From: Caldithrix sp.
Lineage (GTDB): Bacteria; Zhuqueibacterota; Zhuqueibacteria; Thermofontimicrobiales; Sulfurfontimicrobiaceae
Direction of reading: 5' to 3'
Length of the DNA: 64,000 bases
Assembly (NCBI GenBank): GCA_020722815.1
Contig: DYKB01000001.1
Span: 248,001 to 312,000, forward strand
A program made the position numbers and the translations under genes. Shown here piece after piece: positions 36,833 to 46,527 of this stretch. Each line of letters begins with the position of its first letter. The first letter of the stretch is position 1. Under the pieces are notes generated by a model. The model saw nothing but the letters and a program-made list of their open reading frames with translations, was not told the origin of the DNA and made no database searches.

Positions 36833-38506
36833 TCATATTTCTTTTCGTAAAACCTTTCCAGCCGCGACATTGGTATGCATCCCCTTTTTTATGGTAATCT
36901 GGCCATTCACGATAACATATTCGATACCAATTGGATATTGATGGGGATTGATAAAAGTTGCCTGATCGATAATTTTATCACGATCAAAAATAACCAGATC
37001 GGCAAAATAGTCTCTTGCAATCTGACCGCGCTGTTTTAATCCCAGTTTTTGCGCTGGCATCGATGTCATTTTTTGGATGGCAGTGGCTAAATCAAAATAT
37101 TTTTCATCACGACAATATTTGCCCAGCACCCGCGGGAATGTCCCGTAAAATCGGGGATGTGGTTTACCGGTGCCGGTTTTATCGTAAGGCGCCACGGCAC
37201 GGCCGTCTGAACCAATCATCACCAGCGGATCGCTTAATACTTTTTTCAAATTTTCTTCACCCATGGCAAAGCCGACAATGCCGGGCTGCAGTTTTTCATC
37301 AATGAGCAATTGCCGAATAAATTCAAAAGGAGCCAAATTCCGCTCATTGGCAGCATCCAGAATAGATTTGCCTTCCAGATTTTTATTTTCGGGTTTACTG
37401 CATGAACTGATTTGCACCCTATCCCAACCACCGATTCGTTCACCACGGCCGGAAGCATATTTTTCAATTTCCGGTAAATCTTTGGGATTCGTTAAGCGGG
37501 CGATAATATCATTGGTGTTCCCCTGTCGCGCCCACAATGGCAAAAATGCAGAAAGACCGGTGCCATAAGCGATATAGGGATATCGATCAGCGGTTACGGC
37601 AATACCCTGTTCCGAAGCCTGATGAATTCTTGCCAGTACTTTTTCGATTTTTGGCCAATTTGCCCGATTGCACGCCTTCAGATGCGCAATTTCCAATGAT
37701 GCGCCAGTGACCTCACTTATTTTTAATGCTTCCTCAACCGCTTCTTCAAGCCGATCGTCTTCATTCCGGATATGGGATGCATGAATTGCTCCATATTGAG
37801 CGACAATTTGACACAGGGCGATTAATTCCTCCGTTGATGCATAGCTCCCAGGAGCATATTCCAAACCGGTTGACAGACCAAAGCTTCCGTTTTGTATCGT
37901 ATCCGCTAAAATGGCCTGCATCTTACCCAGTTGTTCGGGAGTTGCTGGTACGTCATTTCGACCGATGACAAAACTTCGCAAATCGCCATGCCCTGTCAAT
38001 GTGGCGTAGTTAATGCCGATTTTTTGTTTTTCCAGCACCGCTAAAAATTGATCAATATTTCGCCAGGTTGGATGAAATCCATATTGTTCAAAAACTTGTT
38101 TATCATATTCCTGATAATCCGCATCGTTTAAGGGAAAAGGTGATGAGCCACAATTTCCACTCACTTCGGTGGTCACCCCCTGCCGAATTTTACTTTCCCC
38201 TCGATAATTGACAATTAATTCGATGTCGGTGTGGGTATGGATATCAATAAACCCCGGCGCCACGATCAGATTGGCGGCATCGATAATTTCATCAGCGGTT
38301 ACTTCGTTTAAAGTATCGATAACAGCAATTTTATCACGAATGATCCCGATATCCTTTCGTTCCGGCGGGGAACCCGTTCCATCCAAAATAAGACCATTTT
38401 TAATTATCATATCAAAGCTATTTTTTACTGAACAACAGGCTATCAGGCCAAATGTAAGTGCCGTACCTGTTTTGAGAAAGGTTCTGCGTGGTATTTTCGT
38501 AGTCAT
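36833..38506 (-). CDS. D-aminoacylase-type amidohydrolase (Tat lipoprotein)
   Basis: Amidohydrolase of 557 residues resembling N-acyl-D-amino-acid deacylases. The exported N-terminus combines a twin-arginine motif (PRRTFLK) with a probable lipobox (LIACC). Metal ligands appear as PGFIDIHTHTD near residue 90, HASHIRNE near residue 245, IAHLKA near 275 and MIGSDGRA around 430. The length and the DGTGSPPERKDIGI start fit the family, which frees D-amino acids or cleaves related amides, possibly from wall-derived or secreted peptides. Location is the periplasm, and the exact substrate is not determinable. It starts opposite a 590-bp gap and is followed by the lipoprotein gene. Confidence 0.88.
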   Translation of the reverse strand: MTTKIPRRTFLKTGTALTFGLIACCSVKNSFDMIIKNGLILDGTGSPPERKDIGIIRDKIAVIDTLNEVTADEIIDAANLIVAPGFIDIHTHTDIELIVNYRGESKIRQGVTTEVSGNCGSSPFPLNDADYQEYDKQVFEQYGFHPTWRNIDQFLAVLEKQKIGINYATLTGHGDLRSFVIGRNDVPATPEQLGKMQAILADTIQNGSFGLSTGLEYAPGSYASTEELIALCQIVAQYGAIHASHIRNEDDRLEEAVEEALKISEVTGASLEIAHLKACNRANWPKIEKVLARIHQASEQGIAVTADRYPYIAYGTGLSAFLPLWARQGNTNDIIARLTNPKDLPEIEKYASGRGERIGGWDRVQISSCSKPENKNLEGKSILDAANERNLAPFEFIRQLLIDEKLQPGIVGFAMGEENLKKVLSDPLVMIGSDGRAVAPYDKTGTGKPHPRFYGTFPRVLGKYCRDEKYFDLATAIQKMTSMPAQKLGLKQRGQIARDYFADLVIFDRDKIIDQATFINPHQYPIGIEYVIVNGQITIKKGMHTNVAAGKVLRKEI

Positions 38507-39097
38507 TTCAACTCCATCAAAAGGTTATTGAGCGATAAAAGAAAGATAACAAAAATATTCTGAAAAAGCAATACTGGAAAATTGTAATATCGAAAGTATT
38601 ATTTCCGAAATTGAATTACAAATTTTTCTATCAATCTTAAGCCGAAATAATTTCGAAATTAGCCCGGCGGTAATCAAAATTGAACGCGGATTTAATGGAT
38701 TGTTACGGATCGCGCCGATTTAATTAGCACAGATTCATAGATTCCAGGGATTTTAGAGTATAGGTTCTTTGAAATTTGTGAAATTGGTGGCTAAAATGCT
38801 TTCAACTTACATCTTTCGTACAAATATTTTCGGTGACTTGTTTTCATAAACATTTCAGCCAGAAATTCCTTAATTGTTCGATAACCCGTTGAAATTTTTA
38901 GAATTTATTTTCAGGCTCGATTTTTGCATATTAGGGAAAAATTTGTGGTAACCGGGGGTTTTTAAATAACCCTTTTATCCTGTAATAACTTGGACTTGCA
39001 GTCAATTTTAATTCAAATTTTACTTGACTTTAATTTTTAATAGGTTTATATTGAATTGATAAAGTGGAGTTCGGTAAAATAATAGTGGAGAATAAAT
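38507..39097. other. 591-base non-coding gap with degenerate repeat text
   Basis: No open reading frame of note. It contains degenerate repeat-like text near 38690-38755 (AACGCGGATTTAATGGATT), a small palindrome at 38644-38655 (CGAAATAATTTCG), and at its right end the promoter listed next. The divergent amidohydrolase and methyltransferase genes would both be read from this gap. No tRNA or hairpin-plus-T terminator was seen. Confidence 0.55.
39024..39052 (+). promoter_or_regulatory. Predicted promoter of methyltransferase-ftsE-ftsX
   Basis: TTGACT and TATATT with a 17-base spacer, about 45 bases before the TTG start of the methyltransferase. It is one of the best sigma-70-like matches in the window. 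Prediction only. Confidence 0.55.
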
Positions 39098-39871
39098 TTG
39101 GCGATTCCCTCCTGGCTGCAGCAGAAGAAAACGGTTGCGCCTTATTCGAAATTAGCGCTGGTTTATGACTTTGTCATGCGGCACGTGAATTATCGGGAGT
39201 GGGCCGCCTTTATCAATAAAATTTTTATCAAAAATAATGGAGAAATTAAAACTGTCCTTGATGTTGCCTGTGGTACTGGCAGTTTTTTAATAGAATTCAA
39301 CAAGTTTGATTATGAAATCGCTGGATTTGATTTCTCCTGTGAGATGGTTCAACAGGCCAGGCAAAAATTCGAGAAAAACGGATTAAAGATACCCTTATGG
39401 CATGGCAATATGAGCCAGTTTGCGTTGAATGACAAATTCGATGCGATAGTTTGTTTATATGATAGTATTAATTATCTTTTTCCGATAGAAAAAATTAGAC
39501 AATTTTATCAAGTATGTTATGAAAATCTAAATTCATCCGGCTTTCTTCTGTTTGATATCTGTACAGAGCGGAACTCGATTAAGTATTTTAAGAATTACTA
39601 TGATTATGAACAGACCGCCCGGTTCCGCGTGGCACGCAAAAGTTATTATATTGAAGAAGAAAGAATTCATGCGAATGATTTTAAAATTCAATTTCGAAAT
39701 GACCAGACCATTTATTTTGAATTTCATCGGCAAAAGATTTATTTGATTAAAGAAATTGAGGAATCCATTCCGTCGGATTTATTTGAAATCGTTGCTGTGC
39801 TCGACGGATTTACGGAAAACAGGGGGAGTGAAGCGTCTGAGCGCGTTCATTTTTTATTAAAAAAAATTTAA
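39098..39871 (+). CDS. Class I SAM-dependent methyltransferase (MTase 2)
   Basis: Methyltransferase of 257 residues. Motif I is VLDVACGTGSFLIEF near residue 54, the acidic ribose contact is in IAGFDFSCEMV, and motif IV is DAIVCLYDSINYLF. The short N-terminal PYSKLALVYDFVMRHVNY matches YcgJ/Methyltransf_25-type proteins that precede ftsEX in some genomes. Substrate is unknown. The start is TTG with GTGGAG seven bases upstream. It is 26 bp before ftsE, probably in the same operon. Confidence 0.9.
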   Translation: MAIPSWLQQKKTVAPYSKLALVYDFVMRHVNYREWAAFINKIFIKNNGEIKTVLDVACGTGSFLIEFNKFDYEIAGFDFSCEMVQQARQKFEKNGLKIPLWHGNMSQFALNDKFDAIVCLYDSINYLFPIEKIRQFYQVCYENLNSSGFLLFDICTERNSIKYFKNYYDYEQTARFRVARKSYYIEEERIHANDFKIQFRNDQTIYFEFHRQKIYLIKEIEESIPSDLFEIVAVLDGFTENRGSEASERVHFLLKKI

Positions 39872-39897
39872 AGCCACGAAAAGAGATATTTTTTTTA

Positions 39898-40548
39898 ATG
39901 GTTCAACTCAATAATGTGATAATGCAATATTCCAGTGGGGAGCGGCTTGGTCGGATTAATCTGGACATTAAGCGCGGTGAATTTGTCTTTCTGGTTGGTC
40001 CCAGTGGAGCCGGAAAAAGCACGGTTCTAAAACTGATTTATATGGAACAAAAGCCCGTGGAAGGGCAGGTTATTGTGAGTAATTATGATTCCCTTTCCAT
40101 TAAAAAAAAGGATATCCCTTTTCTGCGCCGGAAATTAGGAATCATTTTTCAGGATTTTAAATTACTCAATGACCGAAATGTATTTGAGAACGTCGCCTTT
40201 GCCCTCCGGGTAACGACGGTGAGAACAAATAATATTAAAAAGCGGGTTTTTCGGGTTTTAAATGAAGTTGGATTACTTCATAAAAGAAATCAGATGCCCC
40301 GACAACTTTCCGGCGGGGAGCAGCAGCGAGTGGCAATCGCCAGAGCGTTGGTAAATGAACCGTTTATATTATTGGCTGATGAACCAACTGGCAATTTGGA
40401 CTCAGAAAATGCCGAGAATATAATGGCTATTTTAGATCGAATAAATGCCAAAGGAACTGCAATTTTAATGGCGACCCATGATATCGGTCTCGTTGGAAAT
40501 CGTGGCAAAAGAATTGTTCGAATCGAGCGCGGGAGAACAGTCTCCTGA
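39898..40548 (+). CDS. ftsE: Cell-division ABC ATPase FtsE
   Basis: FtsE (216 residues) pairs with FtsX at the septum and activates peptidoglycan hydrolases in the periplasm. Motifs: Walker [11 protein letters not shown]-loop IFQDFKLL, signature LSGGEQQR, Walker [13 protein letters not shown] and H-loop MATHD. All are intact. Its last base overlaps ftsX's ATG (TGATG), so they are translationally coupled. Confidence 0.96.
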   Translation: MVQLNNVIMQYSSGERLGRINLDIKRGEFVFLVGPSGAGKSTVLKLIYMEQKPVEGQVIVSNYDSLSIKKKDIPFLRRKLGIIFQDFKLLNDRNVFENVAFALRVTTVRTNNIKKRVFRVLNEVGLLHKRNQMPRQLSGGEQQRVAIARALVNEPFILLADEPTGNLDSENAENIMAILDRINAKGTAILMATHDIGLVGNRGKRIVRIERGRTVS

Positions 40549-41405
40549 TGCAAAAATTATTTTACATTTTACGGGAAGGATTATCTGGTTTTCGACGGGC
40601 AAAACTTTCGAGTACTCTTTCGATTTTTACCATTATTATTGCAGTTGTCATTACTGGTTCTTTTTATCTGATTTCAAAAAATTTACATCAACTGATTTTT
40701 TCATTAAAACAGCGCTTGGAAATAGAAGTTTTTATCGATAATTCTTTTGAAAATAGTCAGATTGATAATTTGAAATCAAAAATTTTAGTGCTGCCAGGAA
40801 TTGAGAAAATTCACTATATTTCACGGGAACAGGCAGCTAAAATTTTGCAACAGCAGTTTGGGGAGGAGATTCTGGCCGTCCTGAAGGAAAATCCATTGCC
40901 AGCCTCCTTTCAGATTAAAATTAAACCCGAATATCAATCGGCAAAGGCGGCATTAAAGCTGGTAAGCCAGATCAATGCGTTTGATGGTGTCGATGAAGTG
41001 GTTTATCGAAAAGATATTTTGCAATTTTTAGATAAATATTTACATTGGTTTATTATCGCGCTTTTCGGTATTGGATTGCTTTTATTATTTGGTTCTTTGT
41101 TCTTTATTTACAATACGATTCGATTAATTATCTCGGCGCGCTGGGAAATTATTGAAGCCATGAAATTAGTCGGGGCAACCCCGCGTTTCATTCGGTTTCC
41201 ATTTATAATCGAAGGTTTTTTGCAAGCTTTTCTGGGAACTTTTATTGCAATTGGAATATTATATTTATTTTCTTATTTAATAAAGCAACAATTGAATCAC
41301 TTTCTCTTTTTATCCCCCAGAGAAATTTGGGTCTGCATATTAAGTGGCAGTCTGGTTGGGATATTGGGGAGTCAAATCGCAATTAAGCGATTTTTAAAGT
41401 ATTAA
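40548..41405 (+). CDS. ftsX: Cell-division membrane protein FtsX
   Basis: FtsX, 285 residues, with four membrane helices: one at about residues 20-45, and three at about 170-195, 220-245 and 260-280. The periplasmic loop between helices 1 and 2 (about 50-165) carries the sequence [17 protein letters not shown], typical of FtsX. The region [23 protein letters not shown] is the conserved MacB-like FtsX motif. It transmits ATP hydrolysis by FtsE to a wall hydrolase activator. The gene ends 75 bp before hrcA. Confidence 0.95.
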   Translation: MQKLFYILREGLSGFRRAKLSSTLSIFTIIIAVVITGSFYLISKNLHQLIFSLKQRLEIEVFIDNSFENSQIDNLKSKILVLPGIEKIHYISREQAAKILQQQFGEEILAVLKENPLPASFQIKIKPEYQSAKAALKLVSQINAFDGVDEVVYRKDILQFLDKYLHWFIIALFGIGLLLLFGSLFFIYNTIRLIISARWEIIEAMKLVGATPRFIRFPFIIEGFLQAFLGTFIAIGILYLFSYLIKQQLNHFLFLSPREIWVCILSGSLVGILGSQIAIKRFLKY

Positions 41406-41418
41406 AAGCGTTTTTCTC

Positions 41419-41447
41419 TTGACAAAATAGTGGAAAATTATTATCTT
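41419..41447 (+). promoter_or_regulatory. Predicted promoter of hrcA
   Basis: A perfect TTGACA and a TATCTT -10 with a 17-base spacer, 34 bases before the ATG of hrcA. No CIRCE inverted repeat (TTAGCACTC-N9-GAGTGCTAA) was recognised around it, although HrcA usually controls its own gene through CIRCE. Confidence 0.6.
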
Positions 41448-41480
41448 AATAAAAATATTTTAAAAATTTAATATCGAAAA

Positions 41481-42512
41481 ATGATTGAATTAACAGACAG
41501 AGAATCACTGGTTTTCGAATTGTTAGTCAAGAATTTTATCATTACGGCTAATCCGGTGGGCTCGCGATTCTTATCAAAAAAAATAAGGACGCAATTAAGC
41601 TCGGCTACCATTCGAAATGTCTTAAATGATCTTGAAGAGAAAGGTCTGGTGAGCCAACCGCATACGTCAGCGGGGCGCGTTCCAACGGATAAAGGCTATC
41701 GTTTCTTCGTGGATCGGTTTATGCGTCGTAAGCCTTTAAGTGATTCAGAAAAAAAGGTTATCGAGGGTACTTTTTCCTGTTTTTCACGGGATCAGGATTT
41801 AATTTTAGCCCGAGCCTCTCAGGTTCTTTCAGAAATCTCCAAGCAGTTAGGAATTGTGTTATCTCCACGCTTTGAAAAGGGGATTTTTAAACGAATTGAG
41901 TTAATTCACCTGGCAGAGCGGCGAATTCTGGTTATCATCTCGATAGCATCTGGGATGGTAAGAACGATTACAATTGAATTAAAAAGTGAAATCCCGGAAG
42001 AAAAACTGGAATCGACAGCACGGGTTTTAAATGAACGACTCGCCGGCCTAACGCTCGCTGAAATTCGCGACACTATTGGCAAAAGAATGGATAGTGCTTC
42101 GGAAGGTGATATTGGATTGATTAATTTATTTGTCGCTTCTGCTGATGAACTTTTTAGCATTAATGAAGAAGTGAGCCTGCATCTGGATGGGGCACAACAC
42201 ATGATCAATTTACCCGAATTTTCTGATATCGACCGTATGAAGCAGATGTTCAATATTATTGAAAATAAACGGCAGGTAATTGTTCATTTATTAAACGCTT
42301 CCAACAAGAACGATTCAATCTCCATCACGATTGGGAATGAAAATAGCGAAAAAATGTTGCGCGATTTCAGTCTGGTCTCGACGTCGTATCGTGTTGGGGA
42401 TATTACCGGGGTTCTGGGGATTATTGGACCAACCCGGATGCATTATGCGAAAATGGTTGCGCTGGTTGATTATATTTCTGCATCGGTATCCAGAATATTA
42501 AGCGCCAGTTAA
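41481..42512 (+). CDS. hrcA: Heat-inducible transcription repressor HrcA
   Basis: HrcA (343 residues) represses heat-shock operons at CIRCE elements. The N-terminal winged helix reads LSSATIRNVLNDLEEKGLVSQPHTSAGRVPTDKGYRFFVD, a hallmark. The GAF-like middle region and the C-terminal IGPTRMHYAKMVALVDYIS are also conserved. In many bacteria the order is hrcA-grpE-dnaK-dnaJ, but here dnaJ follows directly after 107 bp, with no grpE or dnaK. Confidence 0.96.
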   Translation: MIELTDRESLVFELLVKNFIITANPVGSRFLSKKIRTQLSSATIRNVLNDLEEKGLVSQPHTSAGRVPTDKGYRFFVDRFMRRKPLSDSEKKVIEGTFSCFSRDQDLILARASQVLSEISKQLGIVLSPRFEKGIFKRIELIHLAERRILVIISIASGMVRTITIELKSEIPEEKLESTARVLNERLAGLTLAEIRDTIGKRMDSASEGDIGLINLFVASADELFSINEEVSLHLDGAQHMINLPEFSDIDRMKQMFNIIENKRQVIVHLLNASNKNDSISITIGNENSEKMLRDFSLVSTSYRVGDITGVLGIIGPTRMHYAKMVALVDYISASVSRILSAS

Positions 42513-42619
42513 CTTATTATATTTTTTAGAAATAGATGAATTTAAATGTGAGAAGCACTATTTCGGTGATTCAAACGCTATACTGATGAGATAAACAGGC
42601 AGGTACAATTTAATTAAAA

Positions 42620-43759
42620 ATGGCACAAAAGAGAGATTACTACGAAGTTTTAGGCATAGATCGAAAGGCATCTGAGGCGGACATTAAAAAAGCCTATCGA
42701 ACAATGGCAATGAAGTACCATCCGGATCGGAATCCGAATGATAAAGATACAGAAGAGAAATTTAAAGAAATTGGTGAAGCGTATGAAGTTTTAAAAGATC
42801 CTCAAAAACGCGCCCAATATGATCGATTTGGATTTCAGGACGCGCGCGGTTTTGGTAGTCCGTTCTCACAGGAGTGGGACTTAAGTGATGCTTTACGAAT
42901 TTTTATGTCTGAGGGATTCGGTTTTGATATTTTTGGGTCCCAAGGTCAAAAGGGTGGTAAAAGTCGCAAACAACGGGGAAGTGATCTCCAGATTCGTTTA
43001 AAATTGACGCTTGAAGAAATTGCTACCGGTGCGACGAAGAAGATAAAATTAAAAAAGCAGATAAAATGTCCCGCCTGTGATGGTTCTGGTTCTGAAGGTG
43101 GTCATGGTGCGAAAAAGTGCCCAACCTGCCAGGGGAGTGGTGAAGTACGGCAGGTTTCAAATTCGTTTTTTGGCCAATTTGTGAATATTTCAACCTGTCC
43201 GCGGTGTGGCGGAGAAGGTACGATTGTGGAGCGACCATGTAGTCAGTGTCGTGGTGAGGGTCGGATTAACGGCGATGCAGTGGTTGAAGTAAATATACCG
43301 GCAGGTGTTGCTACCGGCAATTATTTAGCTGTCGAAAATGAAGGTAATGTTGGGCCAAGAGGTGGACCGGCAGGTGATTTAATTGTCATTATCGAGGAAG
43401 AGGAGCATCCATATTTCGAACGCCATGGAAACGATGTTTTATACATATTGCGGTTAAGTTTTAGTCAGGCAGCTTTGGGAGATGAAATTGAAATTCCAAC
43501 GTTAGAAGGTAGTGTTCAATTGGAGATAAATCCCGGGATACAATCCGGAAAAATATTACGTTTAAAAGGGAAAGGAATCCCGCATTTACGAAGCCATCAG
43601 CGCGGGGATTTGTTGGTTCAGGTCATGATTTGGACCCCAACCAAATTAAATGCGCCGGAAAAGAAAATTTTAAAAGAGTTGGCGAAAAGCGAAAATTTTA
43701 TACCCCCAAAAGATGATAAGAGCTTTTTTAAAAAAGTTAAAGACACTTTTTTTAACTAA
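42620..43759 (+). CDS. dnaJ: Chaperone DnaJ
   Basis: Type I DnaJ, 379 residues. The J domain has the HPD tripeptide (YHPDRNPN). The Gly/Phe segment is short and unusual (GFGSPFSQEWDLSDALRIFMSEGFGFDIFGS). Four zinc-finger repeats are complete: CPACDGSG, CPTCQGSG, CPRCGGEG and CSQCRGEG. The C-terminal client-binding domain follows. DnaJ stimulates DnaK, which must be encoded elsewhere. The 3' end overlaps the listed start of the helix-hairpin-helix gene by 47 bp. Confidence 0.97.
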   Translation: MAQKRDYYEVLGIDRKASEADIKKAYRTMAMKYHPDRNPNDKDTEEKFKEIGEAYEVLKDPQKRAQYDRFGFQDARGFGSPFSQEWDLSDALRIFMSEGFGFDIFGSQGQKGGKSRKQRGSDLQIRLKLTLEEIATGATKKIKLKKQIKCPACDGSGSEGGHGAKKCPTCQGSGEVRQVSNSFFGQFVNISTCPRCGGEGTIVERPCSQCRGEGRINGDAVVEVNIPAGVATGNYLAVENEGNVGPRGGPAGDLIVIIEEEEHPYFERHGNDVLYILRLSFSQAALGDEIEIPTLEGSVQLEINPGIQSGKILRLKGKGIPHLRSHQRGDLLVQVMIWTPTKLNAPEKKILKELAKSENFIPPKDDKSFFKKVKDTFFN

Positions 43760-44183
43760 TATCGCGTGGGGTTTTACCCGACAGGAAAAATTGGTTATTC
43801 TTAGTCTTATCTCATTTTTTCTGTTCGGTGCCGGGATTAAAATTTATAAAGCGCGTTTTGTTAATTATCCGGAAAAAGAATTTGTTAAAAATTATCCGCT
43901 GGATAGTTTACGACAGGAATTTATACAAAAAAGTAATGCCATGAATGCCGTCCCGACGCCGCAAGCGATAGGATTGGTGGCAATTCCATTAAAAGTAAAT
44001 ATAAACTCGGATTCAATTTCTGAATTCATAAAATTACCAAAAGTAGGACCCGCATTGGCCAAGCGGATTATTGAGTATCGCCAACAAAAAGGCGATTTTA
44101 AAAAGCCAAGTGATATCAGGAAAGTGAAAGGGATAGGACCCAAAATTTATCAACAGATTCAGCCTTATATTTATGTTAAATAA
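43713..44183 (+). CDS. ComEA-like helix-hairpin-helix protein
   Basis: Protein of 156 residues with an N-terminal membrane helix (LVILSLISFFLFGAG). After a linker the C-terminal 60 residues hold two helix-hairpin-helix motifs: FIKLPKVGPALAKRIIEYR and IRKVKGIGPKIYQQIQPYI. This is the ComEA arrangement; ComEA binds double-stranded DNA in the periplasm during uptake. The ATG at 43713 lies within dnaJ; no better start is obvious. Downstream are the pseudopilin-like, PilM-like and PilN-like genes, which supports an envelope or uptake role, but that is inference. Confidence 0.85.
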   Translation: MIRAFLKKLKTLFLTNIAWGFTRQEKLVILSLISFFLFGAGIKIYKARFVNYPEKEFVKNYPLDSLRQEFIQKSNAMNAVPTPQAIGLVAIPLKVNINSDSISEFIKLPKVGPALAKRIIEYRQQKGDFKKPSDIRKVKGIGPKIYQQIQPYIYVK

Positions 44184-44232
44184 ACTAAAAAGTCATCGTT
44201 AATCTCAAATTATTAAGCCAAAGGGAGGAAAA

Positions 44233-45330
44233 ATGGCGGAGGCGACTGGCAAAGGTTCGATTATTTTAAAACTCATTATCGTTATTCTGATTGGTGTTTT
44301 AGCTGCTGCAATTATGATCCCGAAACAGATGTGGGACCAGGAAGCTAAAAATACTGAAACCTGCCATCAAAGAATGAACAGTCTTTTGTCGGCAGAATTG
44401 CTATTTCAGAAATATAACGAAAAGTATTGTCCAAATTTGGATACACTCCTTGCATTTTTTCAAAATGATGTAGAAAAAAAGTATGAGTTGGAATTTGTCC
44501 AATTGGATACATTTTTAAATGTGCAATTGATGAAACTGGTTGGCGAAGAATCAATTGTCAAATCAATTATGGATTCAGTTAATTGGGATACAACCTATCG
44601 CGATATTAAAAAGGCGATTGAGATCGATTATTTTCTGGCCGACGCGATGGTTAATGTCGCGCTGAAGCATGATACCCGAATGGCTAGAGTAATCAAACCC
44701 GTTCTGGATGCGAACTACGGCGATAAAATGGCACCAACCAAAGCCATGCAGGAATTGTCGAATCATTTTAGCAACTATGAAATCATGAAAGTATTAAATA
44801 CGGATGATTCCCTGGCAACTGTTCTGCGACAAATGGCGCCGGATATGGATATGGCCGATTATTTGCCAAAGATTAAACAGTTTGACCACTTGGCAAGCCG
44901 TATCGATAGTTTTTATGCTGATTTTCTTGATTCGCTGGGAACCTGTCCCACTGTAATGAAGCCATATCGAATTGCTGTTGGCCAAATTTATAAAGTAAAT
45001 GATGCGGTTATTGAAGAATTAGAATTCCGCAAAATACCGGTCGAAATCATTGAAAAAGTGAAAACATTGAAGGATAAAACAATTGTTGGCGACCTGGCTT
45101 TTGAGGAAACCATCAATAATTTATTGACGCCAGAAGAATTAACGGAATCTGGTGAAATAATTCGAAGCAAAGCCGGTTCAACGGTTCAATTTGCCAATAT
45201 TTATTGTCCATTAGATTCAACCGACATTTTACGGGTTGAAAATAATTGGTGGAAAAACAAAATTGGTGGTTTGAAACTGGTAAATCATGGTAAAATTTAT
45301 CAAAACGAGAAAAATTGGGAGATACAATAG
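44233..45330 (+). CDS. Pseudopilin-like single-pass protein
   Basis: Unrecognised protein of 365 residues. The N-terminus resembles a pseudopilin: LKLIIVILIGVLAAAIMIPKQ followed by QEAKNTETCHQRMNSLLSAELLFQKYNEKY, the pattern of a minor pilin helix. No clear prepilin cleavage site (G before the helix) is visible. The centre is a long helical region. The end (YCPLDSTDILRVENNWWKNKIGGLKLVNHGKI) resembles a pseudopilin C-terminal strand. The ribosome site is strong (AAGGGAGG). It is immediately before a PilM-like gene. Confidence 0.6.
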   Translation: MAEATGKGSIILKLIIVILIGVLAAAIMIPKQMWDQEAKNTETCHQRMNSLLSAELLFQKYNEKYCPNLDTLLAFFQNDVEKKYELEFVQLDTFLNVQLMKLVGEESIVKSIMDSVNWDTTYRDIKKAIEIDYFLADAMVNVALKHDTRMARVIKPVLDANYGDKMAPTKAMQELSNHFSNYEIMKVLNTDDSLATVLRQMAPDMDMADYLPKIKQFDHLASRIDSFYADFLDSLGTCPTVMKPYRIAVGQIYKVNDAVIEELEFRKIPVEIIEKVKTLKDKTIVGDLAFEETINNLLTPEELTESGEIIRSKAGSTVQFANIYCPLDSTDILRVENNWWKNKIGGLKLVNHGKIYQNEKNWEIQ

Positions 45331-45406
45331 TCGTCTGTTTTCCCGAACAGGCCCTGAAGGGCAGGGTCAATAATTATATGGATAGTGTAATATTTAAAGG
45401 ATAGGT

Positions 45407-46390
45407 ATGGCATCGCAAAATCTTAATGGTCTTGTTGGAGTCAGTTTCTCTAGCAACCGGATTCAATTAGTGGAAATTGAGTCGATTGGTGGCCAATATC
45501 AAATTAATAAAATTATCCAGAAAAATGCCAACCTTTCCTTTGATTTTCCTTTATCCTTTGAAAAAAGTAGTGGATTAACAACACAAATTGCGAATGCGAT
45601 TGATGAAATTGTCGAAAACAATCAAATAACCGTTGGGCGAGCGGCTTTTGCACTGGATAGCCAAAAAGTACTCATCAAAAAAGTACCGATTGATCCTGAT
45701 TTGTCAGGTGAAGAAATTAAAAATCAGGTGAGCTGGGAAGCCGAACAGTTCGTTTTTCACTCTCCCGATAACTATGTGGTTGATTTTAATAAACTTTCAG
45801 GTGATCACAGTCGGGGATTGAATGAACTGTTAATCATCATGGCACGTAAGGACATCATTAACTTCCTGTTGGAAATTTTTAATAAAACTCGATTAAAATT
45901 GCAAGTAATCGATGTTGATATCTTTGCTGCCATTCGCGCTGTCAAAGCAAATTTTGATTACGCAGATAACGAAAAAATAGCGTTGGTTGATCTAAATCCT
46001 CAAAGTGCCAAAATTACGCTGATGACTCGTGGGGAGTACTTTTTATCCACCGAGGCAACTTATGAATCCAATGAACTTGAAAAATCAAATCTGGTAAATC
46101 TGGATGACGATCAATTAACCAAATTAATTTCCAAAGAATTGCGGCGGATAATTCTGGATCATAAATTGGGGCGAAATGTTGAAGACCTTGATCAGCTTTT
46201 CTTTTATGGGGAAATGTTAAAGCCGCAGGTGGTGGAGAATTTTCAACGGATTTATGATGTGCGGATTACCAAAGTGAATCCTTTCCGCAAAGTACGTTTC
46301 AATGCGCGTGATGTTGGAGAAGATTTGATTCGGAATCATCCAGAGAAGTTTGTCAATTGTGTCGGGGTTGCTTTACGAAATATTTCATAA
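45407..46390 (+). CDS. PilM-like actin-fold ATPase
   Basis: Protein of 327 residues resembling PilM, the actin/FtsA-fold cytoplasmic protein of the type IV pilus inner-membrane platform. It has GVSFSSNRIQLVEI at the start and DLSGEEIKNQVSWEAEQFVFHSPD in the middle; the latter is a PilM signature. The region near VDLNPQSAKITLM would be the second nucleotide loop. PilM docks on the N-terminal tail of PilN. A PilN-like tail (INLI) starts the next gene. No pilB, pilC, pilQ or pilD gene is in the window. Confidence 0.8.
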   Translation: MASQNLNGLVGVSFSSNRIQLVEIESIGGQYQINKIIQKNANLSFDFPLSFEKSSGLTTQIANAIDEIVENNQITVGRAAFALDSQKVLIKKVPIDPDLSGEEIKNQVSWEAEQFVFHSPDNYVVDFNKLSGDHSRGLNELLIIMARKDIINFLLEIFNKTRLKLQVIDVDIFAAIRAVKANFDYADNEKIALVDLNPQSAKITLMTRGEYFLSTEATYESNELEKSNLVNLDDDQLTKLISKELRRIILDHKLGRNVEDLDQLFFYGEMLKPQVVENFQRIYDVRITKVNPFRKVRFNARDVGEDLIRNHPEKFVNCVGVALRNIS

Positions 46391-46527
46391 TAGATTACGC
46401 CTATAACCTGATGAAATAAATATGAGAAAATTTGGTCCTACTGATTTCGGGCGGGTGGAAACATTTTAGCGTCGATTTTAGGGATGAATAATTATAATTT
46501 GAAAAATGGAAAATTAGGAGTAAAATA

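Noticed and set aside
41405-41481. CIRCE operator before hrcA
   Set aside because: Searched for TTAGCACTC/GAGTGCTAA halves; none was present, only a sigma-70 promoter.
45340-45366. Hairpin GCCCT-GA-AGGGC before the PilM-like gene
   Set aside because: Short, no T tract, and no repeat of it was found; not enough for a terminator or REP call.
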